Source: Oscillospiraceae bacterium
Lineage (GTDB): Bacteria; Bacillota; Clostridia; Oscillospirales; CAG-272
Direction: 5' to 3'
DNA: 58,034 nt
Assembly (NCBI GenBank): GCA_015064255.1
Contig: SVSP01000014.1
Location: 1 to 58,034 of the forward strand
In this document: positions 25,520 through 33,708 of the stretch, piece by piece
Layout: each line of letters starts with the position of its first letter
Position numbering within the stretch: the first letter of the stretch is position 1
Notes under the pieces: generated by a model
Database searches by the model: none
What the model was told of the DNA's origin: nothing
Seen by the model: the letters and a program-made list of their open reading frames with translations, nothing else
Translations under genes and position numbers: made by a program

Positions 25520-25602
25520 AGGAGGGATTTGAACCCTCGCGCCGTTATTCACGACCTACACCCTTAGCAGGGGCGCCTCTTCGGCCTCTTGAGTACTTCT
25601 CC
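25514..25602 (-). tRNA. tRNA-Ser (anticodon GCU)
   Basis: 89-nt class II tRNA: acceptor GGAGAAG/CTTCTCC with discriminator G, anticodon loop CTGCTAA (anticodon GCT, reading AGC/AGU) in a five-pair stem, a long variable arm and the T-arm GAGGGTTCAAATCCCTC. CCA is not encoded. Confidence 0.95.
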
Positions 25603-25691
25603 TCGGTCGCAAAATAGATTTTACCACATTACAGCCCATTTTACAATACTTTTAATTGTTAAATTTGTGTGAACACGCCAAAATGAAGCAA

Positions 25692-26459
25692 TTACGCCTT
25701 GAAATATCCGAAATTCTCCCTTATCAGCTTCACCTGCGCGAGATCGGGCTGAGGCGGAGCTGAAAAATTATTGCGCTCGTCAACGCAGAGCCACATACAG
25801 CATCCGAGCATCGGACCGATTCTCCGCAGAATACGGCATTCTCCGCCCGAAAGATAGAGGAAAGGTATTTTCAGTTCTTTTTTCAAGAGAGTTACGATGC
25901 GCAGATTTTCGATCTCTTCTTCGTGCGAGCCTGCGCCCGAAACTATCTTGCAAATATCCGCGCCGCGTCTTTCCTGCTCAAGTGCGATCTCAAGAATTCT
26001 TTCTGCGGGTGTGAATTTAAGAATGTGTGAGGAGATAAGCACTTCTGCGCCTTCGCCGTGCAATCTGTCGATAAGAGCCATCTGATTTTTTATCGCTTCT
26101 TCGTTGCGCGCCATCTGATCGTCCTGCTTATCGTAAAGGTCGCCGACGACGTCACAGAGCGTTGCACCGCATTTTGCAAGTGTCACAAGACCTTCGGCGA
26201 TCTCGTCGTCGCTTTTCCCCTCGTTAGAGCGTCCGCGATAGTACGTAACGTAAGTCGGCAGATCGCCTGCTGCGCTGATTACGCGCTTGAAGCTCTCTTC
26301 GTTTTGATTTTCTGTATCGAGATAGCACATCTGGACGCCTATTGCTTCTGCACCGTTTTTGACCGCATTTTTTATATATCCTATATTTTTTTCTATATCG
26401 TTTTCAAGCACCATAGCTGTGAAAAGCGGTTTTTCATATTTCAAAAAGGTAGGTTTCAT
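25692..26459 (-). CDS. Type I 3-dehydroquinate dehydratase-like aldolase
   Basis: The 255-aa TIM-barrel protein has the catalytic pair of type I dehydroquinases: H145 in SSHILKFTP and Schiff-base lysine K171 in CKIVSGAGS, close to H143 and K170 of the E. coli enzyme. Type I enzymes dehydrate 3-dehydroquinate to 3-dehydroshikimate. The substrate-carboxylate region differs from classic AroD and no shikimate genes are near, so another keto-cyclitol or sugar acid substrate is possible. It follows the quinone-oxidoreductase gene with a gap of one base and an AAGGAG site, so they are one operon. Confidence 0.78.
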   Translation of the reverse strand: MKPTFLKYEKPLFTAMVLENDIEKNIGYIKNAVKNGAEAIGVQMCYLDTENQNEESFKRVISAAGDLPTYVTYYRGRSNEGKSDDEIAEGLVTLAKCGATLCDVVGDLYDKQDDQMARNEEAIKNQMALIDRLHGEGAEVLISSHILKFTPAERILEIALEQERRGADICKIVSGAGSHEEEIENLRIVTLLKKELKIPFLYLSGGECRILRRIGPMLGCCMWLCVDERNNFSAPPQPDLAQVKLIRENFGYFKA

Positions 26460-26460
26460 T

Positions 26461-27462
26461 TTACTTTGACTCCTTTTGTTTTTCGACCGTCAGCACCACT
26501 TTGCCTGCGCTGTTTCCGCCATAAAGCATATCGTGAGCCTTTTCGGCTTCTTCTATCGGAAGAACTGCGTAAATAGTCGGGCGAATTTCTCCGCTTGTTA
26601 CCTTCGGCCATACCTCTTTTACAAGGTTTGTGAGAATTTTTCCCTTGACCTCGGGAGTTTTACTGCGGAGCGTACTTCCTATAAGACGAATGTTTTTGAC
26701 GTACATCGTTCTCATATTTACACTCGAAAAATCACCTGCGAGAGTCGCTATCATTATCCAGCGGCATCCGTAAGCAACGTACGGGAAGCACTCGCCCACG
26801 TTTTCGCTGCCGAGGCAGTCTATTGCGATGTTAAGAGGGTGGCCGTTTTCGGCTTCGCGCTTCAAAACGTCGGGAAGCTTTTCTTTTGAGGTATCTACAA
26901 CGATATCCGCACCGAGATGCGCTATCGTTTCCACAAGCTCTGTCTTATAAACCGTGGTTATAACGCGCAGACCGAAGGCTTTTGCCATCGGAATTATAAC
27001 GCTTGCAAGTCCGCTTGCGCCTGCCTGCATAAGAAGTGTATCGCCTGCTTTTGCTCCGCCTTCTATAAAAAGATTGAGGTAGGCTGTGGCGAAGGCTTCG
27101 GGAAGCGCAGATGCCTCTGTCATAGATATTCCCTCGGGAATGGGCATAACCATTTCTTCGGGCACGCAGACGTACTGCGCATATCCGCCTCCGCTGAGAA
27201 GTGCGCAGACTTTATCGCCTACCTGCCATCTGCCCGTTTTTTCTGCCTTTTCGGAGAGCGCGCAGACCGTACCCGAAACCTCAAGTCCGGGCCAATCGGG
27301 GCAACCGGGAGGGGGCGGATAGCTTCCCTCTCTCTGCAGAAGGTCGGCTCTGTTTACTGCCGCGCAACAGACCTTTATCATTATTTCGCCGTCCTTTAGC
27401 GTAGGAATATCGACCTCTTTCCAAGCGAGGCTCTTGTCTTTTTCTATAACTATTGCTTTCAT
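26461..27462 (-). CDS. NAD(P)H:quinone oxidoreductase, MDR superfamily (PIG3-like)
   Basis: The 333-aa product is a zinc-free medium-chain dehydrogenase: N-terminal GroES-like half (VNRADLLQREGSYPPPPG), then the Rossmann half with QAGASGLASVIIPMAKA. The PPPPG segment is typical of the TP53I3/QOR branch, which reduces quinones or enones with NADPH. Shine-Dalgarno GGAAAGGA precedes the ATG. It is upstream of and co-transcribed with the dehydroquinase-like gene; together they may process a cyclic keto compound. Confidence 0.87.
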   Translation of the reverse strand: MKAIVIEKDKSLAWKEVDIPTLKDGEIMIKVCCAAVNRADLLQREGSYPPPPGCPDWPGLEVSGTVCALSEKAEKTGRWQVGDKVCALLSGGGYAQYVCVPEEMVMPIPEGISMTEASALPEAFATAYLNLFIEGGAKAGDTLLMQAGASGLASVIIPMAKAFGLRVITTVYKTELVETIAHLGADIVVDTSKEKLPDVLKREAENGHPLNIAIDCLGSENVGECFPYVAYGCRWIMIATLAGDFSSVNMRTMYVKNIRLIGSTLRSKTPEVKGKILTNLVKEVWPKVTSGEIRPTIYAVLPIEEAEKAHDMLYGGNSAGKVVLTVEKQKESK

Positions 27463-27480
27463 AATTTTGTATCCTTTCCA

Positions 27481-27499
27481 GTTGGGGTTTCACCCCAAC
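27481..27499. repeat. Short perfect hairpin in the oxidoreductase leader
   Basis: GTTGGGGT-TTC-ACCCCAAC, 8-bp arms, 18 bases upstream of the oxidoreductase start and next to a fragment (CCAAGAAAACTTTTTT) of the dispersed repeat. Confidence 0.6.
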
Positions 27500-27598
27500 C
27501 CACGCCAAGAAAACTTTTTTAAAACGCAAAACAATCATTTTCATCGTGTGGGATGCGTTTCGCTTCACGTTGGTTTTTCTGCATTCATTCTATCATCA

Positions 27599-27626
27599 TT
27601 GACATTTGAAAAATATATGTTATAAT
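27599..27626 (+). promoter_or_regulatory. Promoter of the AraC regulator
   Basis: TTGACA, 16-bp spacer, TATAAT. Confidence 0.75.
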
Positions 27627-27674
27627 ATCAAAAAAGAGAACTATTCTATCATTTTAGTCAGGAGGCATAAAACG

Positions 27675-28484
27675 ATGAGCGCTTTTACCGACGTTTCCAA
27701 CCTTATTTTCTTTAAAACAGAGAAATATCACTATAAAAACAGCCAAATATTCGACGCTTCTGCACTTCCCCGCCCGCACTACTGTATAGGTCTTATTCTA
27801 TCGGGCGAAAGCGTTTTCAGGGATTCTTCGGACGGTGAAGAGATTGCTGTTAAGCGTGGCGATATTATTTTCGTGCCGATGGGCTCGCGATATGTTTCAA
27901 ATTGGAAGGGCGCACCCGATATAACCTACGTCAGTATGCATTTCGTTTTCGGTGTGTCGGAGCTGTTTCCGCAAAAAAACAGCTACCGCTTTTGCAAGAT
28001 AACACTTCCCGATTTCGAGAAAACGAAAAAAATATTTGTCGATATGCTGTCATTTTCAAATGCGGATGATGTAAAAAAGCTGCAGCTTATCTCGGAATTC
28101 TATACTGTTTTATCCGAAATTTTGCCTCATCTTTCCAAAAAAGAGGAACACTCGAGGGATCTGCGCCTTGAAGAAGCGGTGCGGTACGTTGAACAAAATT
28201 ATAACAAAAAGCTTTCGGTTGAGGAGCTGGCAGTCAGGGCGAATATGAGCGTTTCGCGTTTTTTTCCATACTTCAAAAATGAGTTCGGAATGACACCCGT
28301 TGATTACGTAAATAATTATCGCATAAGGTGCGCGGTCGTGCTTCTTATGAATGATGATACGCTGTCGGTCGAAAATGTTGCAGAGCGTGTCGGATTTGAT
28401 TCGTCAGCCTATTTCAGACGCGTTTTTAAGAAAATTACAGGCGTTTCTCCGCGTGAATATAAAAAAATATCTACCGAGCTTTGA
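27675..28484 (+). CDS. AraC/XylS family transcriptional regulator
   Basis: The 269-aa product has an N-terminal cupin-type ligand-binding domain (about 1-150, with the GDIIFVPMG turn) and a C-terminal double helix-turn-helix (about 175-266: LSVEELAVRANMSVSRFFPYFKNEFG is the first, ENVAERVGFDSSAYFRRVFKKITG the second). It probably binds a sugar and activates the GH2 gene that begins 86 bp downstream. Start at 27675 is chosen because GGAGG precedes it; an upstream in-frame ATG lies at 27606, inside the promoter. Confidence 0.92.
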   Translation: MSAFTDVSNLIFFKTEKYHYKNSQIFDASALPRPHYCIGLILSGESVFRDSSDGEEIAVKRGDIIFVPMGSRYVSNWKGAPDITYVSMHFVFGVSELFPQKNSYRFCKITLPDFEKTKKIFVDMLSFSNADDVKKLQLISEFYTVLSEILPHLSKKEEHSRDLRLEEAVRYVEQNYNKKLSVEELAVRANMSVSRFFPYFKNEFGMTPVDYVNNYRIRCAVVLLMNDDTLSVENVAERVGFDSSAYFRRVFKKITGVSPREYKKISTEL

Positions 28485-28500
28485 TTTTTTTGCAAATGTA

Positions 28501-28533
28501 TTGACAATTATATCAATAGTTGATATAATTGTC
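28501..28533 (+). promoter_or_regulatory. Consensus promoter overlapped by a perfect 31-bp palindrome
   Basis: TTGACA (28501-28506), 17-bp spacer, TATAAT (28524-28529). Positions 28503-28533 read GACAATTATATCAA-TAG-TTGATATAATTGTC: 14-bp perfect arms around TAG, covering both promoter boxes. This is a strong operator candidate for a repressor that excludes RNA polymerase. Confidence 0.85.
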
Positions 28534-28570
28534 GAAGAAGATGAATCTTTTAATTAAAGGAGATTTGATT

Positions 28571-30682
28571 ATGGTAGTAAACAGCTTAAACGGAGTATGG
28601 TCGTACCGCGTGGGAAAGGGCACTTGGGGCGAAAAGAGCGTTCCCTTTTCAAGCGCGCCTGTCGGTCATTCGGAATATATGCGCAAATTTGACTGCGATC
28701 TGACAAAGAAAAAGGTGTTTTTGCGTTTTGACGGAATCACGTACGCGGCAAAGGTGACAGTTAACGGCATTTTCCTCGGAAATATGCTTCCTTATGCCGA
28801 ATACACCTTTGATATCAGCGAAAGCGTCAAGGAAAAGGACAACACTCTTCTTGTTGAGATAGAGGATATTTCTCCTGTTTTCGGACCGTCCGAGGGTTGG
28901 GAAAACTATGGCGGTATAATCCGCGACGTTTCTCTTCTCTGCTGTGATGAGAATTATATAAAAAGCGTCTTTTTCAAGCCTGCGTTTAACAAGGATTTTA
29001 CCGTAAAGGGCTTTGCTCTCGACGTTGAAACGGCTCTTCGGAATACAAAATATACGGTAGCTCTTTTCGATGGCGAAGGCATACTTGCCGAGTATTCAAC
29101 GGACAGCACTTCGTGTTTTATCGAATGTCCGTCCGACACAAAGCTGTGGTCGCCCGACGAGCCGAATCTTTATACTCTTCGTGTTTCGATCGATAATTCG
29201 GATGAAAGCTATACCGAAAAAGTCGGATTCAAGACTTTGACCCGTGACGACAGAAAATTCTATCTTAACGGAAAACCGATATTCCTCTTCGGTGTTTGCC
29301 GCCACGAAATGTATGGAGAGTTCGGTCACACGGTACCGAAGGAGCTTATCGAAAAGGATATGCGTATGATAAAGGAGGTCGGCTGTAACTTCGTAAGACT
29401 CGTTCATTATCCGCACAGCCGTGACGTGCTTGACGTTGCAGACAAGATCGGTCTTCTCGTGTCCGAAGAGCCCGGTCTGTGGTGGTCGGACCTCTCTTCT
29501 CCTCAGATACAGGACGAAAGCCTTGAGGTTCTCCGCAGAACAGTTCTCCGCGACAGGAACAGAGCTTCTATTGCGTTCTGGCTGTCTTTCAACGAGTGCC
29601 ATTTCGACGAAACCTATATGACAAAAGCCGCACAGGTCTGCCGCGACAACGACGGCACGCGTCTTGTTTCGGGAGCAAACTGTATGGACGATGACGATAC
29701 CAAAAAATACTTCAACAAATGCGGATTTGATTTCTATACCACGCATCCCTACAGCAATACCGTAAAAAGAGCAGAGCGCTCCGCAGAGGTGCTTTGCGAA
29801 AAGCCTCTTATCTTCACCGAATGGGGCGGTCACGACCTTTTCAACAATCCGAAGCTTATGTCCGAATACATACAGCGTTTCGGACAGATGTATCGCGACG
29901 GACAGCTTGCGGGCGCTTTCTATTGGTGTTGGGCAAGTATGTACGAGTTCGGCAGAGGACTTCCCGCCTGCGTTGACGGTGTGCTTTACGAAGGTCTTGT
30001 CGATACCGAAAGAAACAAGCTTCTCGCTTACGATGCGTTTGTCAATAGCTGGCACGATATTTTCTATCCCCCGAATTACGAGGACACCTATTGGTACACA
30101 CCCCTTGGCGACCTCCGCGGCGAAGCACTTTCGCATATTTCGGGCGGTGAGGACAGCGAAAAGATGTTTGCAAATGCAAGGGCGGCTATTGAGCGATACC
30201 CCGGCAACAAGCGTTTCAGACATATGAGAGTCGGACCGATGCTGAAAAACACCGAGCTTTCAAACAAGCCGTATATCCTTTCGGACGGCTGTGAGGTGGT
30301 TTTCAAGGGTGCAAATGCGTCCGAAATATCTCTTATCGGAGCTGTTTCTATGCCGAAGGGCTACCCGATAAGCGGCGAGTACGGCGAAGAAGGCGCAAAA
30401 ATGACGCTTATTTTCAAAAACGGAGAGGAGAAAGCTTTCCCTCTTCGCAACGGAATAGAATTCACGACTGCTATGATGACATACGGACCTTCGAGAATCG
30501 ATCCGATAGGCGAGAAGACCGTGCGCTTTGCAAATTACGGTTATGACAAAAACCACGAAAATTATATTATAAATAAGCTGAATATCTCTCTCGGCGGACT
30601 TTACGATATTGAGTCTGTAAAATTCACCTCGTCCGACAAGGGATATGACCTGCTTATATATGAGGTTTACGCTATAAAATAA
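28571..30682 (+). CDS. Glycoside hydrolase family 2 (beta-galactosidase/beta-glucuronidase type)
   Basis: The 703-aa product has the GH2 layout: N-terminal sugar-binding jelly roll (about 5-130), Ig-like domain (about 135-225), TIM barrel (about 226-520) and a C-terminal beta extension. Catalytic acid/base is E342 in FWLSFNECHF and nucleophile E417 in LIFTEWGG; RHEMYG is also typical. It hydrolyses a terminal beta-galactoside, glucuronide or mannoside; the exact sugar is not set by these motifs. No signal peptide. AAAGGAG sits eight bases before the ATG at 28571. It is followed by an aldose 1-epimerase, consistent with galactose or uronic acid release. Confidence 0.92.
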   Translation: MVVNSLNGVWSYRVGKGTWGEKSVPFSSAPVGHSEYMRKFDCDLTKKKVFLRFDGITYAAKVTVNGIFLGNMLPYAEYTFDISESVKEKDNTLLVEIEDISPVFGPSEGWENYGGIIRDVSLLCCDENYIKSVFFKPAFNKDFTVKGFALDVETALRNTKYTVALFDGEGILAEYSTDSTSCFIECPSDTKLWSPDEPNLYTLRVSIDNSDESYTEKVGFKTLTRDDRKFYLNGKPIFLFGVCRHEMYGEFGHTVPKELIEKDMRMIKEVGCNFVRLVHYPHSRDVLDVADKIGLLVSEEPGLWWSDLSSPQIQDESLEVLRRTVLRDRNRASIAFWLSFNECHFDETYMTKAAQVCRDNDGTRLVSGANCMDDDDTKKYFNKCGFDFYTTHPYSNTVKRAERSAEVLCEKPLIFTEWGGHDLFNNPKLMSEYIQRFGQMYRDGQLAGAFYWCWASMYEFGRGLPACVDGVLYEGLVDTERNKLLAYDAFVNSWHDIFYPPNYEDTYWYTPLGDLRGEALSHISGGEDSEKMFANARAAIERYPGNKRFRHMRVGPMLKNTELSNKPYILSDGCEVVFKGANASEISLIGAVSMPKGYPISGEYGEEGAKMTLIFKNGEEKAFPLRNGIEFTTAMMTYGPSRIDPIGEKTVRFANYGYDKNHENYIINKLNISLGGLYDIESVKFTSSDKGYDLLIYEVYAIK

Positions 30683-30733
30683 TTTTATGCTATAAATAAT
30701 AAGGTAAAAATTGCAGGATTTTGAGGAAACAAA

Positions 30734-31678
30734 ATGATTGAAACGAACGTAAAAATATCGGCTTTCGGGTATAGCGCATATTTCAGAAGCGATCTCGGCG
30801 GAAACTGTTACCGTCTGTGTCACGAGCCGACACACAGCGAGCTTTTGCGCACGCCGAAGGACGAAGACGAGCTTTTTTCGGAAGTCTATCTCTTCGGAAA
30901 CCCGATACTCTTTCCGTCCAACAGAATACGTGGCGGAGAATTTGAGTTCGAAGGACGAAAATACTCTTTTCCGATAAACGAGCCGTCAACGGGATGCCAC
31001 ATCCACGGCGAGCTTTACAAAAGAGCTTTTGAAGTCGAAAAGCTCGAAAGCGACCGCGTAATATTCACTTTCAGCTCAAAAAAAGGCGAATATCTCGGAT
31101 TCCCGCACGCTTTCACTCTCAAAAGAGAATATTTTATCGACTCCGACGGGCTTTGCGAATCTGTTGAAATTACAAACGGTTCGGAACAAAATATGCCATT
31201 TATGCTTGCTTTCCACACAACGTTGAATGTTCCTTTCTCACCTTGTGGTGACGGGGGTTCCTGCATGCTTGAAGTGCCCGTTATAAGAGAACAGCTCCGC
31301 GACGAAAAGTATCTTCCTACGCTTAAGTACGCTTCGGGCAGAGAGCGCGATTCAATGCTTTCTTCGGGAAGCTACAATATAATCTCGGGTGCGCTTTCAT
31401 CTCTTTACGAGGTTTCGGGGGAATGTGCATACATCCGCGACGAAAAGTCCTGTCTTACACTCGTTTACGAGGGTGACGAAAATTACAAATACCGTATGCT
31501 TTGGCGTCGCGACGGTGCTGATTTTGTTGTAATCGAGCCGCAGACCTGTGCTATCGACTGTTTCCATCTTGAAAAAAGCGCCGAGGAAAACGGTCTTATC
31601 GTTATAAAACCCTATGAATCGCTGAAACTTGTTACGAGATTTTCTCTCAGGGAATCTTTTCTCGGGAAACCTTTTTGA
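30734..31678 (+). CDS. Aldose 1-epimerase (mutarotase) family protein
   Basis: The 314-aa product has the beta-sandwich mutarotase motifs: NRIRGGEFEFEG, HIHG with H91, H161 in AFHTTLN as the likely acid, and a C-terminal VIEPQTC Glu as the likely base. It interconverts alpha and beta anomers of the sugar released by the GH2 enzyme 51 bp upstream. The C-terminus (SFLGKPF) and stop run into a dispersed hairpin repeat, so the natural end may have been changed by repeat insertion. Confidence 0.9.
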   Translation: MIETNVKISAFGYSAYFRSDLGGNCYRLCHEPTHSELLRTPKDEDELFSEVYLFGNPILFPSNRIRGGEFEFEGRKYSFPINEPSTGCHIHGELYKRAFEVEKLESDRVIFTFSSKKGEYLGFPHAFTLKREYFIDSDGLCESVEITNGSEQNMPFMLAFHTTLNVPFSPCGDGGSCMLEVPVIREQLRDEKYLPTLKYASGRERDSMLSSGSYNIISGALSSLYEVSGECAYIRDEKSCLTLVYEGDENYKYRMLWRRDGADFVVIEPQTCAIDCFHLEKSAEENGLIVIKPYESLKLVTRFSLRESFLGKPF

Positions 31679-31776
31679 AAAAAGTGTTTCCCAAACAAAT
31701 TGCTTGCAATTTGTTTTGACCTTATCCAAAAACTTTTTCAAAAGTTTGCGGGGAATCTTAAGGGGCGGAGCCCCTT
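31655..31776. repeat. REP-like composite repeat overlapping the mutarotase end
   Basis: Contains GGGAAACCTTTTT/AAAAAAGTGTTTCCC (imperfect), an ACAAATTGC-TTGCAATTTGT dyad and the GC palindrome AAGGGGC-GGA-GCCCCTT (31760-31776), the same module order as copy 1. Confidence 0.7.
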
Positions 31777-31821
31777 GAGTCGCATATCAATGATGCATAC
31801 AACGCCTAATTAAAATCAAAA

Positions 31822-31849
31822 CTCCCAACAGACTAAAATCTGTCGGGAG
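31822..31849 (-). terminator. Terminator of the Gfo/Idh/MocA gene
   Basis: On the minus strand CTCCCGACAGA/TCTGTTGGGAG with a TTTTAG loop and a following T-rich run. Confidence 0.85.
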
Positions 31850-31871
31850 CTTCGTGTTTTACTCTTTAAAT

Positions 31872-33176
31872 TCAGATCTTTCTGAAGCCGGGAAGATCAA
31901 CAAGGCTCATAACGTCAACAGGCATACCCGATGCGATAGACTTATTCGCCGAAATACCGGTCAGAATACTCATGGCGCCGTCGATGTGCGAAGCGGCTCT
32001 CTTGAACGGGTCTTCCGCGGGCGTGCCGAAAATATCGTTGAGAAGAACTCTGTCACCGCCGCCGTGTCCGCCGATACCTGCCTGAATATCTACCTCGTAT
32101 GCGTTTCCGAACATCGGATATACGACGATCTTACTTCCGTTTACTACGCCTTCGACCTCGGATTTGTCTTTTCCGTTGATGTAAACCGCTTCAACGACCT
32201 CGATCTCGATTCTTCCCTTTGTGCCCGTGAAGCATACGCGGAAGCCTTCCCAAGGCGAATATGCGTTGAGCGAATAAGACATCTGCGCACCGCTTTGGTA
32301 CTGAACGAGAACGTTCATTGTGTCTTCTATGCTGATATTGTCACCGAAAACGCTCTGATCGCGGATATATCCGTCGTCCTTTTCTGCATTGAGATAGAGG
32401 TTTTCAAGATACTTGTTGCCGTCCATAACGAGCGCAAAGGGGTCGCCGTTTGCGTTTTCCTGACCGTGAACGCGCGAATAGAATTTTGTAACGCCGCGCT
32501 CCTCTGCGTTTTCTCTGCCGTAGAATTTGAGGTCGCCCATAGCGAAAACTCTCTTCGGATATGTTCCGAGCCAGAAGTTTACAAGGTCGAAGTGGTGTGT
32601 TGCCTTGTGAACGAGGAGTCCGCCGCTGTTTCTCTTATCTCTGTGCCAACGGCGGAAGTAGTCAGCGCCGTGAGAGGTGTTGAGAAGCCACTCGAAATGC
32701 ACCTGCGTTACCTTGCCGATGGTGTCGTTCATAATAAGCTCGCGCATTTTTGTGTTGTGCGGTGCGTAACGGTAGTTGAAGGTTACGCGGAGCTTCTTGC
32801 CCGTGCGCTCAATACAGTCGATAATGTCCTGACACTTGGCTGCGTCCATAGTCATAGGCTTTTCGGAGATAACGTCGCATCCGAGCTCCATTGCCTTGAT
32901 TATGTATCTGTGGTGTGTGCGGTCGATAGAGGTTACGATAACGGTATCGGGCTTCGTTTCGATTATCATTTTTTCGAATTCATCAGCGCCGTACATAGGA
33001 ACCTTGTGATATCCGAGTTCCTTTTCGAGAATATCGTTTGCGTATTCCATACGTGTGCGGTTAATATCGCAAAAAGCAACGAGCTCGGACGTTTCGCTGT
33101 AAGTTTTTGCGATAGCTTCGTAGTACATTCTTGCTCTGCCGCCTATACCGACGTGAGCATATCTTTTCTTTTCCAT
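31872..33176 (-). CDS. Gfo/Idh/MocA family NAD(P)-dependent oxidoreductase
   Basis: The 434-aa product has an N-terminal Rossmann fold (VGIGGRARMYYEA near residues 8-20), the EKPMTMD block with the conserved Lys, and the C-terminal alpha/beta domain with GGLLVHKATHHFD, whose HxxHHxD-type residues are typical of these sugar dehydrogenases. It likely oxidises a hydroxyl of a sugar or inositol derivative, or acts in redox glycosidase chemistry. Own transcription unit; AGAAT-type ribosome site is weak but the ATG fits the fold start. Confidence 0.88.
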   Translation of the reverse strand: MEKKRYAHVGIGGRARMYYEAIAKTYSETSELVAFCDINRTRMEYANDILEKELGYHKVPMYGADEFEKMIIETKPDTVIVTSIDRTHHRYIIKAMELGCDVISEKPMTMDAAKCQDIIDCIERTGKKLRVTFNYRYAPHNTKMRELIMNDTIGKVTQVHFEWLLNTSHGADYFRRWHRDKRNSGGLLVHKATHHFDLVNFWLGTYPKRVFAMGDLKFYGRENAEERGVTKFYSRVHGQENANGDPFALVMDGNKYLENLYLNAEKDDGYIRDQSVFGDNISIEDTMNVLVQYQSGAQMSYSLNAYSPWEGFRVCFTGTKGRIEIEVVEAVYINGKDKSEVEGVVNGSKIVVYPMFGNAYEVDIQAGIGGHGGGDRVLLNDIFGTPAEDPFKRAASHIDGAMSILTGISANKSIASGMPVDVMSLVDLPGFRKI

Positions 33177-33339
33177 ATAATTCTCCGTTCTGCCGCGTGT
33201 ACGGCTTAAAAATCGTTTCTGCCTTTATTATATATCATTTTTTTCTGTATTTCCCTTATTTTTTTGACGGACTGCGAGAAAAATCTTGATTTTTTTGAGC
33301 GTTTTACAAAAGCGGCGTATCATATGCTTTGCAAAAAAG

Positions 33340-33369
33340 AAAGATCAGAGGAAAAAACCTCTGATCTTT
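33340..33369. terminator. Rho-independent terminator
   Basis: AAAGATCAGAGG-AAAAAA-CCTCTGATCTTT with A and T runs, serving the small membrane protein on the minus strand. Confidence 0.9.
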
Positions 33370-33383
33370 CTTTTTAAGTAAAA

Positions 33384-33623
33384 TTAGTCAGCAAGAACAC
33401 AAATCTTGTTCTTTGTGATCTCTGTTACGAGGTCAACGAGCCAAGCAGCAAAGTTGCCGATACCTGTAACGAGGCAAAGAATGCCTACAACGAGAGTAAC
33501 GATGTTCTTTGTTTCTGTGAAACGGAGAATACGATAGATACCGCCGATGAGTCCGCCGAAGAAGATCTGAAGAAGGATCTTAGCGATTTTGGGAAGGTTT
33601 TCGTATGTTTCTGTAATTTTCAT
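33384..33623 (-). CDS. Small two-helix membrane protein
   Basis: The 79-aa product has two hydrophobic segments (about 14-32 and 38-62) around a short basic loop and a strong AAAGGGG ribosome site. It resembles the small PspC/TM2-sized membrane proteins of Clostridia by size only; I assign no function. Monocistronic with its own terminator; codons are plain and frequent, consistent with good expression. Confidence 0.75.
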   Translation of the reverse strand: MKITETYENLPKIAKILLQIFFGGLIGGIYRILRFTETKNIVTLVVGILCLVTGIGNFAAWLVDLVTEITKNKICVLAD

Positions 33624-33708
33624 AGGTGTTACCCCTTTCTGAAGTTTATATACATATTATACACAGGAAATTTATAAAAATCAACCCTAAAAGGACAAAA
33701 AGTTAATT

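Noticed and set aside
25286-25617. Overlapping plus-strand frames through the tandem repeat and tRNA-Ser
   Set aside because: They are translations of the 159-bp repeat and of the antisense of tRNA-Ser; the GFEPSRRYSRPTPLAG-type peptide is the usual false protein from that tRNA.
29096-30223. 375-codon minus-strand frame inside the GH2 gene
   Set aside because: Shadow of the GH2 coding sequence, which has both catalytic glutamates.
31854-33209. 451-codon plus-strand frame opposite the Gfo/Idh/MocA gene
   Set aside because: Antisense shadow caused by codon bias; the minus-strand gene has clear Rossmann and EKP motifs.
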